This document shows positions 38,095-58,968 of a DNA stretch of 64,000 bases, piece by piece. Numbering within the stretch: position 1 is the first letter of the stretch; each line of letters begins with the position of its first letter. The DNA is taken from assembly GCF_947623445.1 (NCBI RefSeq), contig NC_135245.1, positions 7,571,501 to 7,635,500 of the forward strand. The letters run 5' to 3'. The DNA comes from Clavelina lepadiformis. Its lineage: Eukaryota > Chordata > Ascidiacea > Aplousobranchia > Clavelinidae. The notes below the pieces were generated by a model. It was given only the letters and a program-made list of their open reading frames with translations. It did not search any database and had not been told where the DNA came from. The position numbers were made by a program, and so were the translations under genes.

Positions 38095-38471
38095 ACTCAA
38101 GTCGCAAGTCAAGTCAAGTCGATTACTTTTTAAACCTCAAGCCAAGTCGAGTCTTTCGATAGAAGTGACTCAAGTCAAGAAGAGTTCTTACGCGCTTATA
38201 GAGTTCTTCTATACGCGTTCTTATAGACAAATAAATTTATTTCATGTTACACTTGTGTTTACAGCAAAGAGTAGACATTTATTTTACATAATGCTGAATC
38301 GTAATCAAAAACAGCCGACTCGATTAAAGGGATTTTAGATATCGACTCGAGTCAAGACAAGTTATCTATGTACTTTCTTAGAAGAGTACTCGAATCAAGT
38401 CAAGTCTTTCGAAAAAGTCAGACTCGAGTCGGACTCGAGTTAAGTCACTGACTCGAGCCATTACGATTATG
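38095..38471. repeat. GTCAAG/CTCGAG-rich interspersed repeat
   Basis: A 370-bp stretch dense in AAGTCAAGTCGAGTC and GACTCGAGTC words on the plus strand. It has a unique AT-rich middle (about 38200-38330) and an ending CGAGCCATTACGATTATGG that resembles the ending of the copy at 10320-10450. CTCGAG is self-complementary, so local hairpins are expected. Confidence 0.6.
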
Positions 38472-38480
38472 GACAAAATC

Positions 38481-38534
38481 AGGGATGGGAGAACGCAACA
38501 CAAATCTGTATCAGGGATGGGAGAACGCAAACCT
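38481..38534. repeat. 32-bp tandem duplication
   Basis: ATCAGGGATGGGAGAACGCA occurs at about 38481 and again about 32 bases on, followed by A(A)CNNAAATC both times. It is a simple two-copy direct repeat just right of the GTCAAG-rich repeat. Confidence 0.75.
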
Positions 38535-40365
38535 AAATCCGAACAGCTTCACTGGGTGGATTTAAACTGCATATGTGCCTTTGGCATGCTTCCGTCATGA
38601 AGACGCATATCCTTAATTGCTGAATTGTTTTTTGTTTCCAAGTATTTTGTTTTAGTCCGTTATATGTTTTGTTACTGTTAATTTATGTTGTTCACTAGTT
38701 TTGTTAAATTGTTTGTTTTACAACACTACTCTTTGCCAGTTGGTGTGATATTTATTTATTTATTAATACTTTTTTACTGCTATTGTACACGAGGATGTAC
38801 CGAAGATTTTTAAGTTTATTAAACCTATAATATCAGTTCAAACTCCTTTATAAGGTTTTGACATTCAGCAAATATCGCCTGCAAGGAATATCCGGTGAAT
38901 ACAAATACTAATATTGGCAATTTTCTATGCAAAACATTATTATCTAGAAATTTTCTGACTTTAGTGAATAAACGACGGTCTAATATGATAGATTAGTTTA
39001 AGTAGCTTGGAATTTCTTAAAATAAAGTTTTTTTACCCAACGAGTTAAATGCTCTCAATAGCAATTTAAATATCTTGTTTGAAACAAAGAAAATTGTTTA
39101 GCGACTGCGTCATGCAAGAAGTCAAATTGAGAAACATAAAAGGATATGTTATTGTTTGGTTCCGATAAGAATTCATCGCCCAATAACTTATATATAGTTT
39201 AATCTATGCATATACTTTTCCCAGTCCGAGAATATGTTTTATGATACCATTAATCACTATACTTGCCAAACTGATTTTAAAATTTCCTATTTAGAGTTTT
39301 AAGTCACGCTGCTTATACAACGTACAGCAAAACGAAACGAAGAAAAGGAATATTACGATATGTTGTAATGTATATATATTACATATAAAACCAAGTAAGC
39401 CATAAGGATTTACTGCAATAAAAAGAGATCAAAGAAACATGCTTGTTAGTGATATCTATCACGGGTTAATGAAAATGTGCGAAGAACAAGAACTTCACGT
39501 TTAACATCTGATATCAAAGCATTGCAACTTACTTTTTATTTGCGGGCAATAATTTATGTTTGTTTTATAAAGCTTTTTATAGAATAAAATTTCTGAAATA
39601 AACAAGTCCAAAAATTCCCATCTTTAAAAGATAGGCAACTTTTACAAGCTATCAATTAAAGGCTTATTAGCATGTAACTCATTGTTATGCTAACATCAGC
39701 TGATATAGGTCAACTTTCGAGAATATTTTATACCACAAAAGTGAAGACGTGGGTCTTATCAGAAATATGTCAACAAAATATTGTAGACTTCAGCAATTTT
39801 TTCGCTCTTTTGTGGTTAGGCTAGGAATGCTTAAACTACCAATAAGAGTGTGGTACATCTTTTGGTTGTGTTTATGATGCAAATACAGTTTTAGAATTAA
39901 ATACCAAATTGCGATCTTGAGTAAATATTGACGGCAGATTTATGCTTTTTATGACAGCACGAAAGTTAATGATTAATGCTGCAGTCGTTTTGTAAGTTTT
40001 AATGCTTTACCTGCATTAATCACTAGATCAAATATATAGTGATACCATAAGGGTTTAGCTTTGAGGACAAGCATGGAAGTCCTTCCTTGCAGTGAATCGG
40101 AATTATTTCAGCTGATGTAAAAATCATATAGAAAACTTATAGATAGCATAAAAGAATTTCCAAAATATTTTTACGATGTTTCAAAGTAGCAATATATTCC
40201 CAAAAAAATATAGGGGCATATAGGCTAAGCCTGTAACCGTGTTTACTTTTATACAGTATAAGCATTTAGCGTATAGTTATGGGCTAACGTATGCGTTTGA
40301 AGTTTTTCTTTTTGACAGAAAATAGCAGTTCGGAAAATTTGTTACTGCTTTCCCTCGCTTTCAGC

Positions 40366-43300
40366 ATGATGTCAAAAGCAAAGATCTTGCTATTGGCGAC
40401 GACATGCATTGCTGTTTTTGCCCTGTTTTTACTTATTTCTACGCCAGGAAGCTTTTCACCGAAGCTTGTACAGTGGAAAAAGAGAGGTAAATGTAGAATT
40501 ACAGCCCCTATTGTCAATCAATGAAATGTTACAAACTTTAACTTTACTATGATTTACTACGTTTATGTGCCTTTTATTTGTTTCAAATATTAGATATTAC
40601 TTCTAAAACAAATGAGGGTAAGCAATGGATGCAGTTTGATGATTTTTTGAACGGGAAGTTTAGAGCAAGGTCGTTCTATCCTAACTGGGTTTCCGGTGAG
40701 AAACTATGTCGAATATAATTGTGCTTATTGCCGACATTTGTACAAAGTCTCATAAAACATTTTTAATTTGTCTGACAAAGTCTGCAACACCTGCGAGAAC
40801 GACCTAGGCCTACCTAATCAGTTTATTTATACCTCAAGCATAAATTCTTGCAGGGAATGAATATATTACCACAAAAAGCGATGGATCCTTGGTAAAAGTG
40901 AACATAGAAACAGAAGATGAAACAGAGTTTTTGAGCTCCAAAAACCTGGTAACTTTCATGGTTATTTGGTTAGTGAAGATAATCACAACCTTTTAAACAA
41001 TATTTTGAAACTCTTCACACCGATACCTCAAACTAAAGTAACATTATATTTGTTTCTTGTTTATTTCATAAATATTGTATATTCAGCCGGAAAGCTATGA
41101 TTGGTGGTTGATGTCGGCCGATCAACTCTTCGTTGCTTTTGGAATTGATACCATCGACGTACGGTTAAGTTATCATTCTCTGTAATAGTGAAATTGTCAA
41201 TGTTTGTAATACAATGCGTAAGGTATAGGCTGCAATAAATTCATATTATCTGCAACGTTTGCAAAATGTTAATGTTAAATGTACTTTTTCTATTATAGGG
41301 TTATGCACATTACGTTCGGACGTGCTCAGTTCTTTTTTATAACGTGTCTACGGGGTAAGTTTTACAAATTGACTTATTGTTGCTGTCTTTGGCTGAAGAT
41401 GCTAATTTAAATTTTGATTTTAAGTGTTGATTTACTCATAATATTGTAAAAAGAGCGTGTTACTTTGCACTGCAGATCACAAACTGTTCAACCAAATTTT
41501 CCCTCGGATGGCATACAAAAGTTTAAATGGTCCCCGATGGGACACAGATTTGTCTTTATTTCCGGCTTCAATGTCCATTTGGTCACGGTGAGAGCTTTTC
41601 CATAACCGTTTTAAAAATAACAAAGTTATGTATTTTTGAAAAATTTTGTTTGTAATCTTTTACCAAACAGGACCCATTTGCTAGTCAAGCCACTAAAATA
41701 ACCGATAATGGTGACGAGCATTTGATGTTTAACGGAATATCGGATTGGCTATTTAGCGTAGAAATTACAGACGACGACGCACTTTTGTGGTGGTCGGGTG
41801 ATGGCTCCTATCTTGCTTTTGCTACGTAAGCAGACGTTGACTTATGTTTAACAGCGCCTGACACGTGATTAGTAAATATGATGTTCATATGGAATTATTT
41901 ATTGGAGAAGTATGGCTAAAGCGCTAGATGATCATGTGAACAGATGTAGGATGACTACAGATGGCGTTATGACTAACCATGTGAGAACTTAATAATTAGC
42001 CTAAGTTATTGTTTGTGTAGCATCAACCAAACAGGAGTAACCCAGTTCGAATTTTCGGTGTACAACCACGCGCAGTACCCCGAAATGATTCAGTTACCTT
42101 ACCCGAAGCCAGGAACCACAATCCCATTGACAACAGTAACTGTGGTCGATGTGGCTTCAAAAGACTTGTTTCCACTAAGTCCAGTAAGTTTCAACTGTGC
42201 AGTTATACGATTACATGTTGAAAAACTGTGAGTTATTGCAAACCAGGTTAATATACAATACCATCAATGTCAAAGGTAGACGTATAAATGTGGCCATGTC
42301 TCTATATTCAGTCAACTTTAAAAAGTCGCTGCAAAATTTGTTTCCTATCCGTTTCAGAACGTAAGCACTACATGGAACGGGTATTATCTCAATTCAGCAG
42401 AATGGAGTGGTAACAATACGTTTATGCCAACTTGGAAAAATCGAATAGAAAATGAGGCCATTGTGGAACAGTGCAATGCGCCGAACTTCACTTGTTCACA
42501 TGGTGTGGATGTTTAAATGGCTTATTCCTCATAGCAACATTTGATATTCACTTATATCCAGTCCATGAACAATTAGCTTAATGTCTTGTAATTAGGTTCA
42601 AAAATGGAGACTAACAGCAGCACCGGTTGGGTCGGACATTACAAAGTATCTCATATTTATCCAGTACCTTCCAGCAACAAATACCTGACCGTTCAGAGCA
42701 ATAACCAGTATCCGCATGTAGCTTTAATAAACGTTGATACAGACGAAATTGACTGGAGGACAACTGGTAGTTTTGAAGTAAGTAAACAAAGAAGTTTTAA
42801 ACCCTGTTACAGGTTGTTACTTTTGCAGCACTCGTTATTCATTACTTATTATGATTTTTAGTATTTGGTATATTTCCTGTACTAATCATTTACACCCATA
42901 TTCTGTTTTCTGTTATGTATTTTGTTGTTAATATATTTTGCAACTATTCTAATCAATTCGTAGATAACATTTATGGTGTAGGAATAAAACAAACCATATA
43001 TAATATAAATGATTCGAATTTTTCTATTACTGTTTAAAAGCAAACACCAGAATGTTGACATATCAAACAATCAATTTATCGGTCCTTTCAGCAAGCTACA
43101 ATAATAAGTTATGTTTTTGAGCAATTCCTCCGATATTAGTTATCCTACAACGCTATATTGTGTACCTGAAAACTCAAAGCATTAACTTGTAATAAATTTC
43201 GACACCTACTATTATTCTCCTTATAGGTGACGGACACTGGTTACGGATACACATCCATCTACTACTATGATGAAACTTTCGACTGGGTGTATTTTACAAG

Positions 43301-45740
43301 TACTGAGATGGTCGACAGCGAGGGTCAAGGACTTCCCCGAATACGTCACATGTGGAGGGTTAAAGGTCAAACAAAGATTATGGTTTGCAAAAACCATTCT
43401 TTTGACGCAATATATTTTAACGTTTGACCAACACTCAACAATAATAGAAAATGCTATTTTACCGATAAGCTAGTGGTTGGCAATGCTTATTCTTACAGGT
43501 CATGGAACGGATGTCAAAAGAACCTGTATCACGTGCACGCTCAACGAGGATTTTAAAGATCGTTGCAATTGGGTGACCCCCTCATTCAGCAAGGATGGAA
43601 GCTTTGTTGTCATTAACTGCGGTGGAACAGCTAATGGTGTGAAAAATTTTTGAAGTAGAACTTTTGTGGAGAAAAAGAAACTTTTAAAGGACAACTTAAT
43701 TTTGCTGTCAGTTTAGCAAGAAGATCTTGACGGTATTTTATAACTGGGCTACTATACCTTAAACTTAATGTTATTACGCTCAGGGGTACCTGTTTCAACT
43801 TTACATAAAAGAAATGATGCCGGTGATTTTGAGTTTGTACGAGTAGCAGAAAATAATACTGCCCTACAAAGCACTCTAAGTGGTAGGTTACTACATAAAC
43901 GAAATACTCATGTATAGGCATAGCTTATGTACAATTGAAGAAATATTAACTTAGCCTAATCTTAATACCGACATATCACACCTTGTTTATGGAATCGTTT
44001 AGATTATTACTTCCGTGAACGAATATACGGTACCATAAAACTACCAGATGTTGATGGTGACTGGTACTACACCTTGCACTTGCCACCGAATTTCGACTCA
44101 AACAAAAAGTATCCAATGCTTGTTCAAGTCTATTCAGGTTAGCTGACCAGCTTTCGGTTTACACAAATGTGATATGTTTTGATCACTAGAGTAACAAGTT
44201 GCTCATGGGGGTTGGACAATTCGTTGCTATGGTGGATTTTTTGGGATAAGTGCCCAAGGTTGTCTTTCTTTTGACTTAACGCAACCGTTTCTTTTTAATC
44301 ACTGGATCTTTCTGATCATTTTTGTAGCTTTTTGTACCGATTTAATGTTAAGAAGCAGTCTAAAGTTAGTGAATTCATGTAAAGTAGATACCAAATATAC
44401 GCAATAGGTTAGAAATAATATATATGTTATGAGATTCTTGGTGTCGTAGGCATATATGTAATTGCTTCAGGTAGCGATACTACATATATAATTATAATTA
44501 CTGCACTGGACGTTTGGCGCATGTAGTAGCCTACTGCTTTCATACGTGTAATTGTTTGACAACTTTGAAGCTAATTATCGGTTCCCTGGTTACTTATTTA
44601 GTGCCTAACTGCTCTGTGCCTAACGAATTTAAAATTTTTCCGAACAAAAAGACAATAGGTTTTATTATAGGTTTATTGCTAAGAATTAATAGAGGTGTTT
44701 CCACTTAAGGTCCTGCATTTCAAGAAGTAGAGGAGCGATTTTCAGTCTCATGGAAAGATTATGTTTCTAGTTCGCTAAATGTTATTGTTATGAGTTTTGA
44801 CGGGAGAGGAACTGGATTCAGGGGTGACAAAATCATGCACATGGTAGGATTGTATCAGATCGAATTAAAATTATTTTCGCTTCATACTTGAAGTGAAAAA
44901 GCGTAGGTCTATGCGTGATTTTTTGTTATTTTGTAAGCCAATAATTCAAAGTAGCCTATACAGTGAAAACACGCCAGTCAAGCTGTCACTCTTATCTCGT
45001 AAGGTTTATAAGAAATTGGGTCAATATGAACCAGCAGATCAAATAGCAGCTGCTCGTATTGTTTCGGACGAAAATAGCTACATCGACAAATCAAAAACCG
45101 CAATTTGGGGTTGGTCATATGGCGGGTAAGATGATGCATGTCCGGCACATATTTATTATAAGCTAAAGGGTGTTGATCGAACATTTCTCGGAAAATTTCT
45201 GTTTTGCAGCTATGCTACCAGTCGCGTAATAGGTGAAGATTCAGAGAATGTTTACAAATGCGGATTTTCCGTTGCTCCAGTTACCAAATGGGAATTATAT
45301 CACACCATTTATACAGAAAGATACATGCAAGAGCCAAAAGACAATGAGGTATAAAGGTATTTTGGTGAAAACAGTATTTTTCTCCGATATAACTAATAAC
45401 ATGAGAAAAGTTTGTGATAAACAATTTTATAAACGGCAGTTAAAATGATAAAATCCGTTTTGTTGTTTTTATGTAGAATGGTTACAGCATGAGTACAGCA
45501 CTTCAGAACCCTGAAAATTTTGCAAAACATCGTTACGCTTTATTCCATGGCACCAGAGACGAAAATGTGCATTTTCAAAACTCTGCTCAATTGTCCAAGT
45601 TCTTAATTAAAAATGATGTTGACTTTAGGGTATTTTTTGCCGCAGACGACGATCATGGAATGAACAGAGTCCCTAATAATTACAGAAATATTTACAAAAT
45701 GCTCACCAATCAAATGCAAATATGTTTCGACATGTTGTAA
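40366..45740 (+). CDS. Dipeptidyl peptidase IV-like serine protease, copy A (18 exons)
   Basis: Exons: 40366-40486, 40594-40695, 40854-40948, 41087-41158, 41299-41354, 41476-41587, 41671-41825, 42021-42183, 42358-42502, 42596-42777, 43227-43365, 43499-43636, 43784-43882, 44003-44137, 44710-44843, 45004-45125, 45210-45348, 45477-45740. Total 2373 nt, 790 residues (human DPP4 766). Layout: short cytosolic end, signal anchor (about 6-26), beta-propeller, then alpha/beta-hydrolase domain. The S9 triad is present: Ser654 (GWSYGG), Asp731 (HGTRDENVHF), His763 (DDDHGM). Oxyanion Tyr (VYSGP) and S1-pocket residues (KWELYHTIYTERY) are kept. The propeller motif that is DWVYEEEV in human DPP4 reads DWLFSVEI, so one of the two substrate-amine-binding Glu is Val216; Arg137 matches human Arg125. 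The protein is expected to be a type II membrane ectoenzyme. Whether it cleaves X-Pro dipeptides is uncertain. Confidence 0.92.
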
Positions 45741-46158
45741 TAATGTAATACGTTGTGAATATGATTGCTTTTTTGGAGCGCTATTGTTTCTAATTTGAAT
45801 CTGCCTATCAAAGACTTTTACTCGCAAAAATAAATAAAATAAAAACAATAATAATAATAATAAAAATTACTTGAAAGCTGTGGTAATTACTAGAAATGTC
45901 AGCTGTAAGCTAATTTTAAACCGGTTAAAGCAGCTTATAAATAGCGTCTTATGACGACGTCATGACAATATGGTCAGGCAATTTGTCTTTTACTCCTCAA
46001 AATTTCCCTTGCGATGTATTGGGCATAGACTTATAGATTTATTCATTCCATAACAGAATAACATGATTAGGTATTAAGCATATAAGCATTAAAGCAAGCA
46101 AAATACTGAATCTTTACACGGTGATTAACTGATTTTCACTGTTGTGTGCTTATTTAAG
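45741..46158. other. Short spacer between DPP copy A and unit C
   Basis: It holds the 3' UTR and polyadenylation signals of copy A, a short (AAT)n run and the acceptor tract before unit C. No propeller exon that could belong to unit C fits here. Confidence 0.6.
45829..45838 (+). terminator. Polyadenylation signals of DPP copy A
   Basis: Two overlapping AATAAA hexamers (45829-45834 and 45833-45838) lie about 90 bases after the stop codon of copy A and before the start of unit C. Confidence 0.65.
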
Positions 46159-47231
46159 GACCAGGATGGCAACATGCCGCTGATTACTACACCATTGATT
46201 GGGCCCGGGGTTACATAGCAAGCAGCAACCTTGGAATTGTGGTGATGACTTTTGATGGCCGAGGAACAGGTTACAGGGGTGACAAAGATATGCATTTGGT
46301 AAAAATATAACACTTCCTATCCAACTTGTACTGGCATTGGTTTATAAATACGTTTTATCGATTTATACATTGACAGAGTTGGCATTTTTTTAACAAAACA
46401 GGTTTATAAAAAACTGGGTCAATACGAACCTTTGGATCAAATCGAAGCGGCACGACAAATTTCAAAGTTCGATTATATTGACGAACAAAACGTTGCAATT
46501 TGGGGAAGATCTTATGGGGGGTAGGTAAATTTAAAAGTTTGAAATGTTTAAAATTCCTGATGTTAACTCTCCATCGTATAAAGGGCCTTTTAAATTTACA
46601 GGTATGCAACCGCAAGGACTATTGAAGAGGATGTCAACGGAATATACAAATGTGGGTTTTCTGTTGCGCCTGTTACAGACTGAATGTTTTACAGCACACA
46701 TTACACCGAAAAATTTATGACTCTGCCTACTGATAATGAAGTAAGTTTGGGAATGGCTGGTAATAGTTAGGTTTTAGAGCGCTGGTCCGCCATAATCGCG
46801 GGATGGCGGTATATGTTGTGTATGATGCAACTAGAACTGAAAGTTATATCGCGTAGAACGGATATGCTAAAGCGAGTGCAATTCAAAACTTGGACAACAT
46901 CCGTTCACATTATTTTGTTCTTGTGCATGGAACCGCTGATGAAAATGTCCATATTCAGGTGTCGTATTCTTCCGTAAAACGTGATATAAGAACTTGTTAA
47001 GTAACCTTTTCATAAAACCATGTATACCTTAGCTTTAAACGATCGTGGATATGTATCTATTTTTTGCAGAACAATGCACACTTATCAAAGGCACTGATTT
47101 CCCAAAATATCGATTTTATAAATTACTTTGCGGCTGACGAATGGCACGGATTCAACCATTATCCCAATGGCTATGCTCATCATTACAAACTTCTTACCCA
47201 CCATCTCCAAACGTGTTTTAGTCTGCTTTAA
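46159..47231 (+). pseudogene. Truncated DPP4-like unit C, catalytic domain only, premature stop
   Basis: Five exon-like blocks with good splice sites: 46159-46298, 46402-46520, 46602-46740, 46857-46958, 47070-47231. They cover only the end of the hydrolase domain: TFDGRGTGYRGDKDMHL, IWGRSYGG (Ser kept, Trp to Arg before it), HGTADENVH (Asp kept), DEWHGF (His kept), ending TCFSLL and a stop. In the third block the conserved Trp of the S1-pocket motif (human RWEYYDSVYTERY) is a TGA at 46681-46683. There is no propeller, anchor or start codon. Relative to copies A and B the last coding exon is split by an extra intron and the sequence is clearly diverged, so C derives from an older paralogue, not a fresh copy of A. 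It is most simply a pseudogene. An alternative is use as a 3' cassette of copy A, since the first block has the same phase (1) as exon 15 of A. Confidence 0.8.
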
Positions 47232-49374
47232 TTGTTCTTTCAAAAGTTTTCATTAGTATTGAAAGTCAAATCAAAATTTTAGGCTATGATAATAGTTGTT
47301 TGATCGTATAAAATTTAACTGTAATTAATACTAACAATCCTGGAGAGAATTGCAATTATCAAACTATTAAACAAAAGTTTTAAGATCTCAACATTTCGAA
47401 AAAAAGGGTAGATTTTTAAATGCAATAGAAATAAAAAGCGACTATTAGCAAAAGTATATGTCGCAGAACTCTTTCAAGGTAGTGGTTCCCCAACTTTGTA
47501 AACTAAGTTATATAGCAAGGTACTAATAGTCGTGTTTGTGTAATTATTACGGCGCAGTTCTAACAATACATTATATCATTGCTGTGTACAAGCGTCAAGT
47601 ATACCAACCAAAACTGTTTATATTACAAACTGGTTTTAAAACAGAACAAAGCCACCACATATATATGTTTCCATATAAGTCACATGCTCAGTCACACAGA
47701 CAAACAGCGAGACATCATGGTTTGGTCAACCAGTTAATTCCGCTTTTAGAATTTTCTGGAAGTTGATAAACCATAAAAAAAAATTTCAAAAAATGAGAAC
47801 TTTGTTTCGTTATTACTCTACATGCTTTTTTCGTACTTTTTTGCAAGCGCTATAAGTAATTCGGATCAACTGCAAAGAAACCCCGCACTTTAGTATCAGG
47901 ATCAGTATTGACTGATTAGTAGAACATCAATTCTCCGCAATTCTTCACCTAACACAAAAATTCATTTCGGACAATATATGCCATGTTGTGTAGTAGTTTT
48001 ACCATTATATATGCATCTTTACGTATAGCGACGCACCGATGTGCAGGATACCTCAAAGTGAGAGATAAACTTGCTCAAAAAACGATTTTTCACATTAGTT
48101 TGTTGGGGGAAGACGTGGCTGTTCAGGATTCCCGAAAAGAAACCTGTCATGACCTGACAGTCTGCATGTTTGATATATTATATAGAATATAGTATAGCGA
48201 AATCGCGTGTTTTCGTGGCTACATAGGTATACACGGTATAGTATAGGTACAAAATAAGTACAAATTGACCGTGGCTGACATAGTGCGCAATGTTGCACAG
48301 TTAGCATTTTCACAAATTTTCAGCAAAACATCAGATTTTTATCTAAAACGTAAATGCTAAGATAATTATACGTTTGTCTTTATTCTCAGCAGGATGCTTG
48401 TCTTTGTAAAATATATGGATTTGTTACTATAAAATTTGTTTGTAAAAAATCGAAGGCCTGATCACAAACACAACCGAACGCGTTCAAAATAGTATGAACA
48501 AAAACAAAAAGTATAAATAAGTTATAAATGGAGCTGCGGCTTAAACCGACCATAACGAGAGAACAAAATATATGACGGGAATGTTGGTACGAATAAATTT
48601 TTATACAAAAGAACAAGAAAAACAGAAATCCTTTTCTTCTGAAGAGCCGAATGCGGACCAATAAGTAGGGGCAAAGTCGAAATGAAATTGAAGCAATTCG
48701 GTGCTAATTGGTTGCCCCAGGAGAGATTGGTTGCTGTGTTGAAACGTGCGTATATGAGCGTGCCACACGAGCCTTTGCAAAGATGTGGAAGAGCTTGGCA
48801 ATGGCAAGTTTAACTGATTTAAATTGTCGAGAGTGGAGAATGGGTAAGAAAACAATAAACGTGACTAAAAACAACAAAAATTTAAGCAATGGCCTAACTA
48901 CGAAAAAGCAACCATTTATACGAAATACAGGCAAAACACTGCAATAACATCACGAACTTGTTAAGTATTTGCAATAAATATTTATACTTGGTAAAAAAAA
49001 CCTTGTACTGGGAATTAACTAAGTTATTTAGTGAATTTAAATTTGCCTTGCAGTTGTTTGTCCTGAAAAGTTCATATAAGGTCACACCAAAGGATCACAT
49101 TTAATCTCTGGGGAAGACAGCAACACGTGCGCTGGAGCTAATGGATGTTTAGCCCAAACGATGACGTCATTGCTCTGATAATAACTGTTGAACGAAATAG
49201 ATCAATGCTCGTCATTCACCGAATGCTGCTTTATATCCTAAATGTGAAGCTGTTTTAAGTAAAGCTTAAGCTCTTGCTAGAATTTTTTACTTTTACTTTC
49301 TTCTTGTTAGATTGTTTGAGTTTACTTTCTGTTTTTCAAGTCCCAGCCTAGTATGAGAGCTTGGTAGCTAAATC
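47232..49374. other. Spacer between unit C and DPP copy B
   Basis: An AATAAA (47430-47435) lies 199 bases after the stop of unit C. A TAGTGGTTCCCCAACTTTG (47489-47507) resembles a hAT left end but I found no partner. The remaining AT-rich sequence shows no exon. The promoter of copy B must lie at the right. Confidence 0.45.
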
Positions 49375-58535
<9,161 letters not shown>

Positions 58536-58968
58536 AGTCATTTCAACTGAAAGTTGTTTGACGGAAATGGTGAAAGAGTGGAATAAAAATTAGCTATTCT
58601 TCAAACTGATCGCACCAATGATCAGTAGAAAGTACTAACAATGTCAAAAAAGGTTCAGCGGTCTATTCAGGCAACCGTTTCCCCTTTACTCAATAATTAA
58701 ATCAGATCACGCTCACACTAGTACAATGTATATTGCTGTATTCCATCACCAAAGCACCAATAGTGTAACATAATTGCAATTTTAAGCACGAACTAGATAA
58801 AGATAATTAATTAATAAATGGGCAGGTTGAATAAGTTATTATAAGTTTTACAGTGAAGCTCGGGCAAACACTATGAAGGTACCTTGTAGGTAACAAATAA
58901 CGGAACTCAATAAGTTACTTAGTACGTCTCGATATTTTGCGTGACGGCCAGTGTTTGCTATTTTAAAA
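58536..58968. other. Convergent 3' spacer between DPP copy B and DDX1
   Basis: AATAAA at 58582-58587 is 47 bases after the copy B stop codon and is its likely polyadenylation signal. The rest should include the DDX1 3' UTR, read leftward; I found no clear signal for that gene. Confidence 0.55.

Larger units (their letters stand above)
35040..40365. other. Intergenic region between the tetraspanin and DPP copy A (divergent)
   Basis: Promoters of both flanking genes must lie here. I recognise a foldback repeat (35412-35511), a truncated hAT MITE (37593-37915), a GTCAAG-rich repeat (38095-38471) and a short tandem duplication (38481-38534). Reading frames around 36741-37435 look like chance: they have no recognisable motif and sit in low-complexity AT-rich DNA. 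The final 1.8 kb before copy A holds nothing I recognise. Confidence 0.5.

Noticed and set aside
42013..42231. Internal Met-started frames within DPP exons as small genes
   Set aside because: They are exon 8 of copy A read through its donor; similar cases at 43227, 45489, 52835 and 53258 are exon fragments or shadows.
46681..46683. TGA in DPP unit C as a selenocysteine codon
   Set aside because: The family residue here is Trp, not Cys or Sec, and the unit is truncated; a nonsense mutation is simpler.
47489..47507. hAT-like left end TAGTGGTTCCCCAACTTTG
   Set aside because: No right inverted end or target duplication found; too short to call an element.
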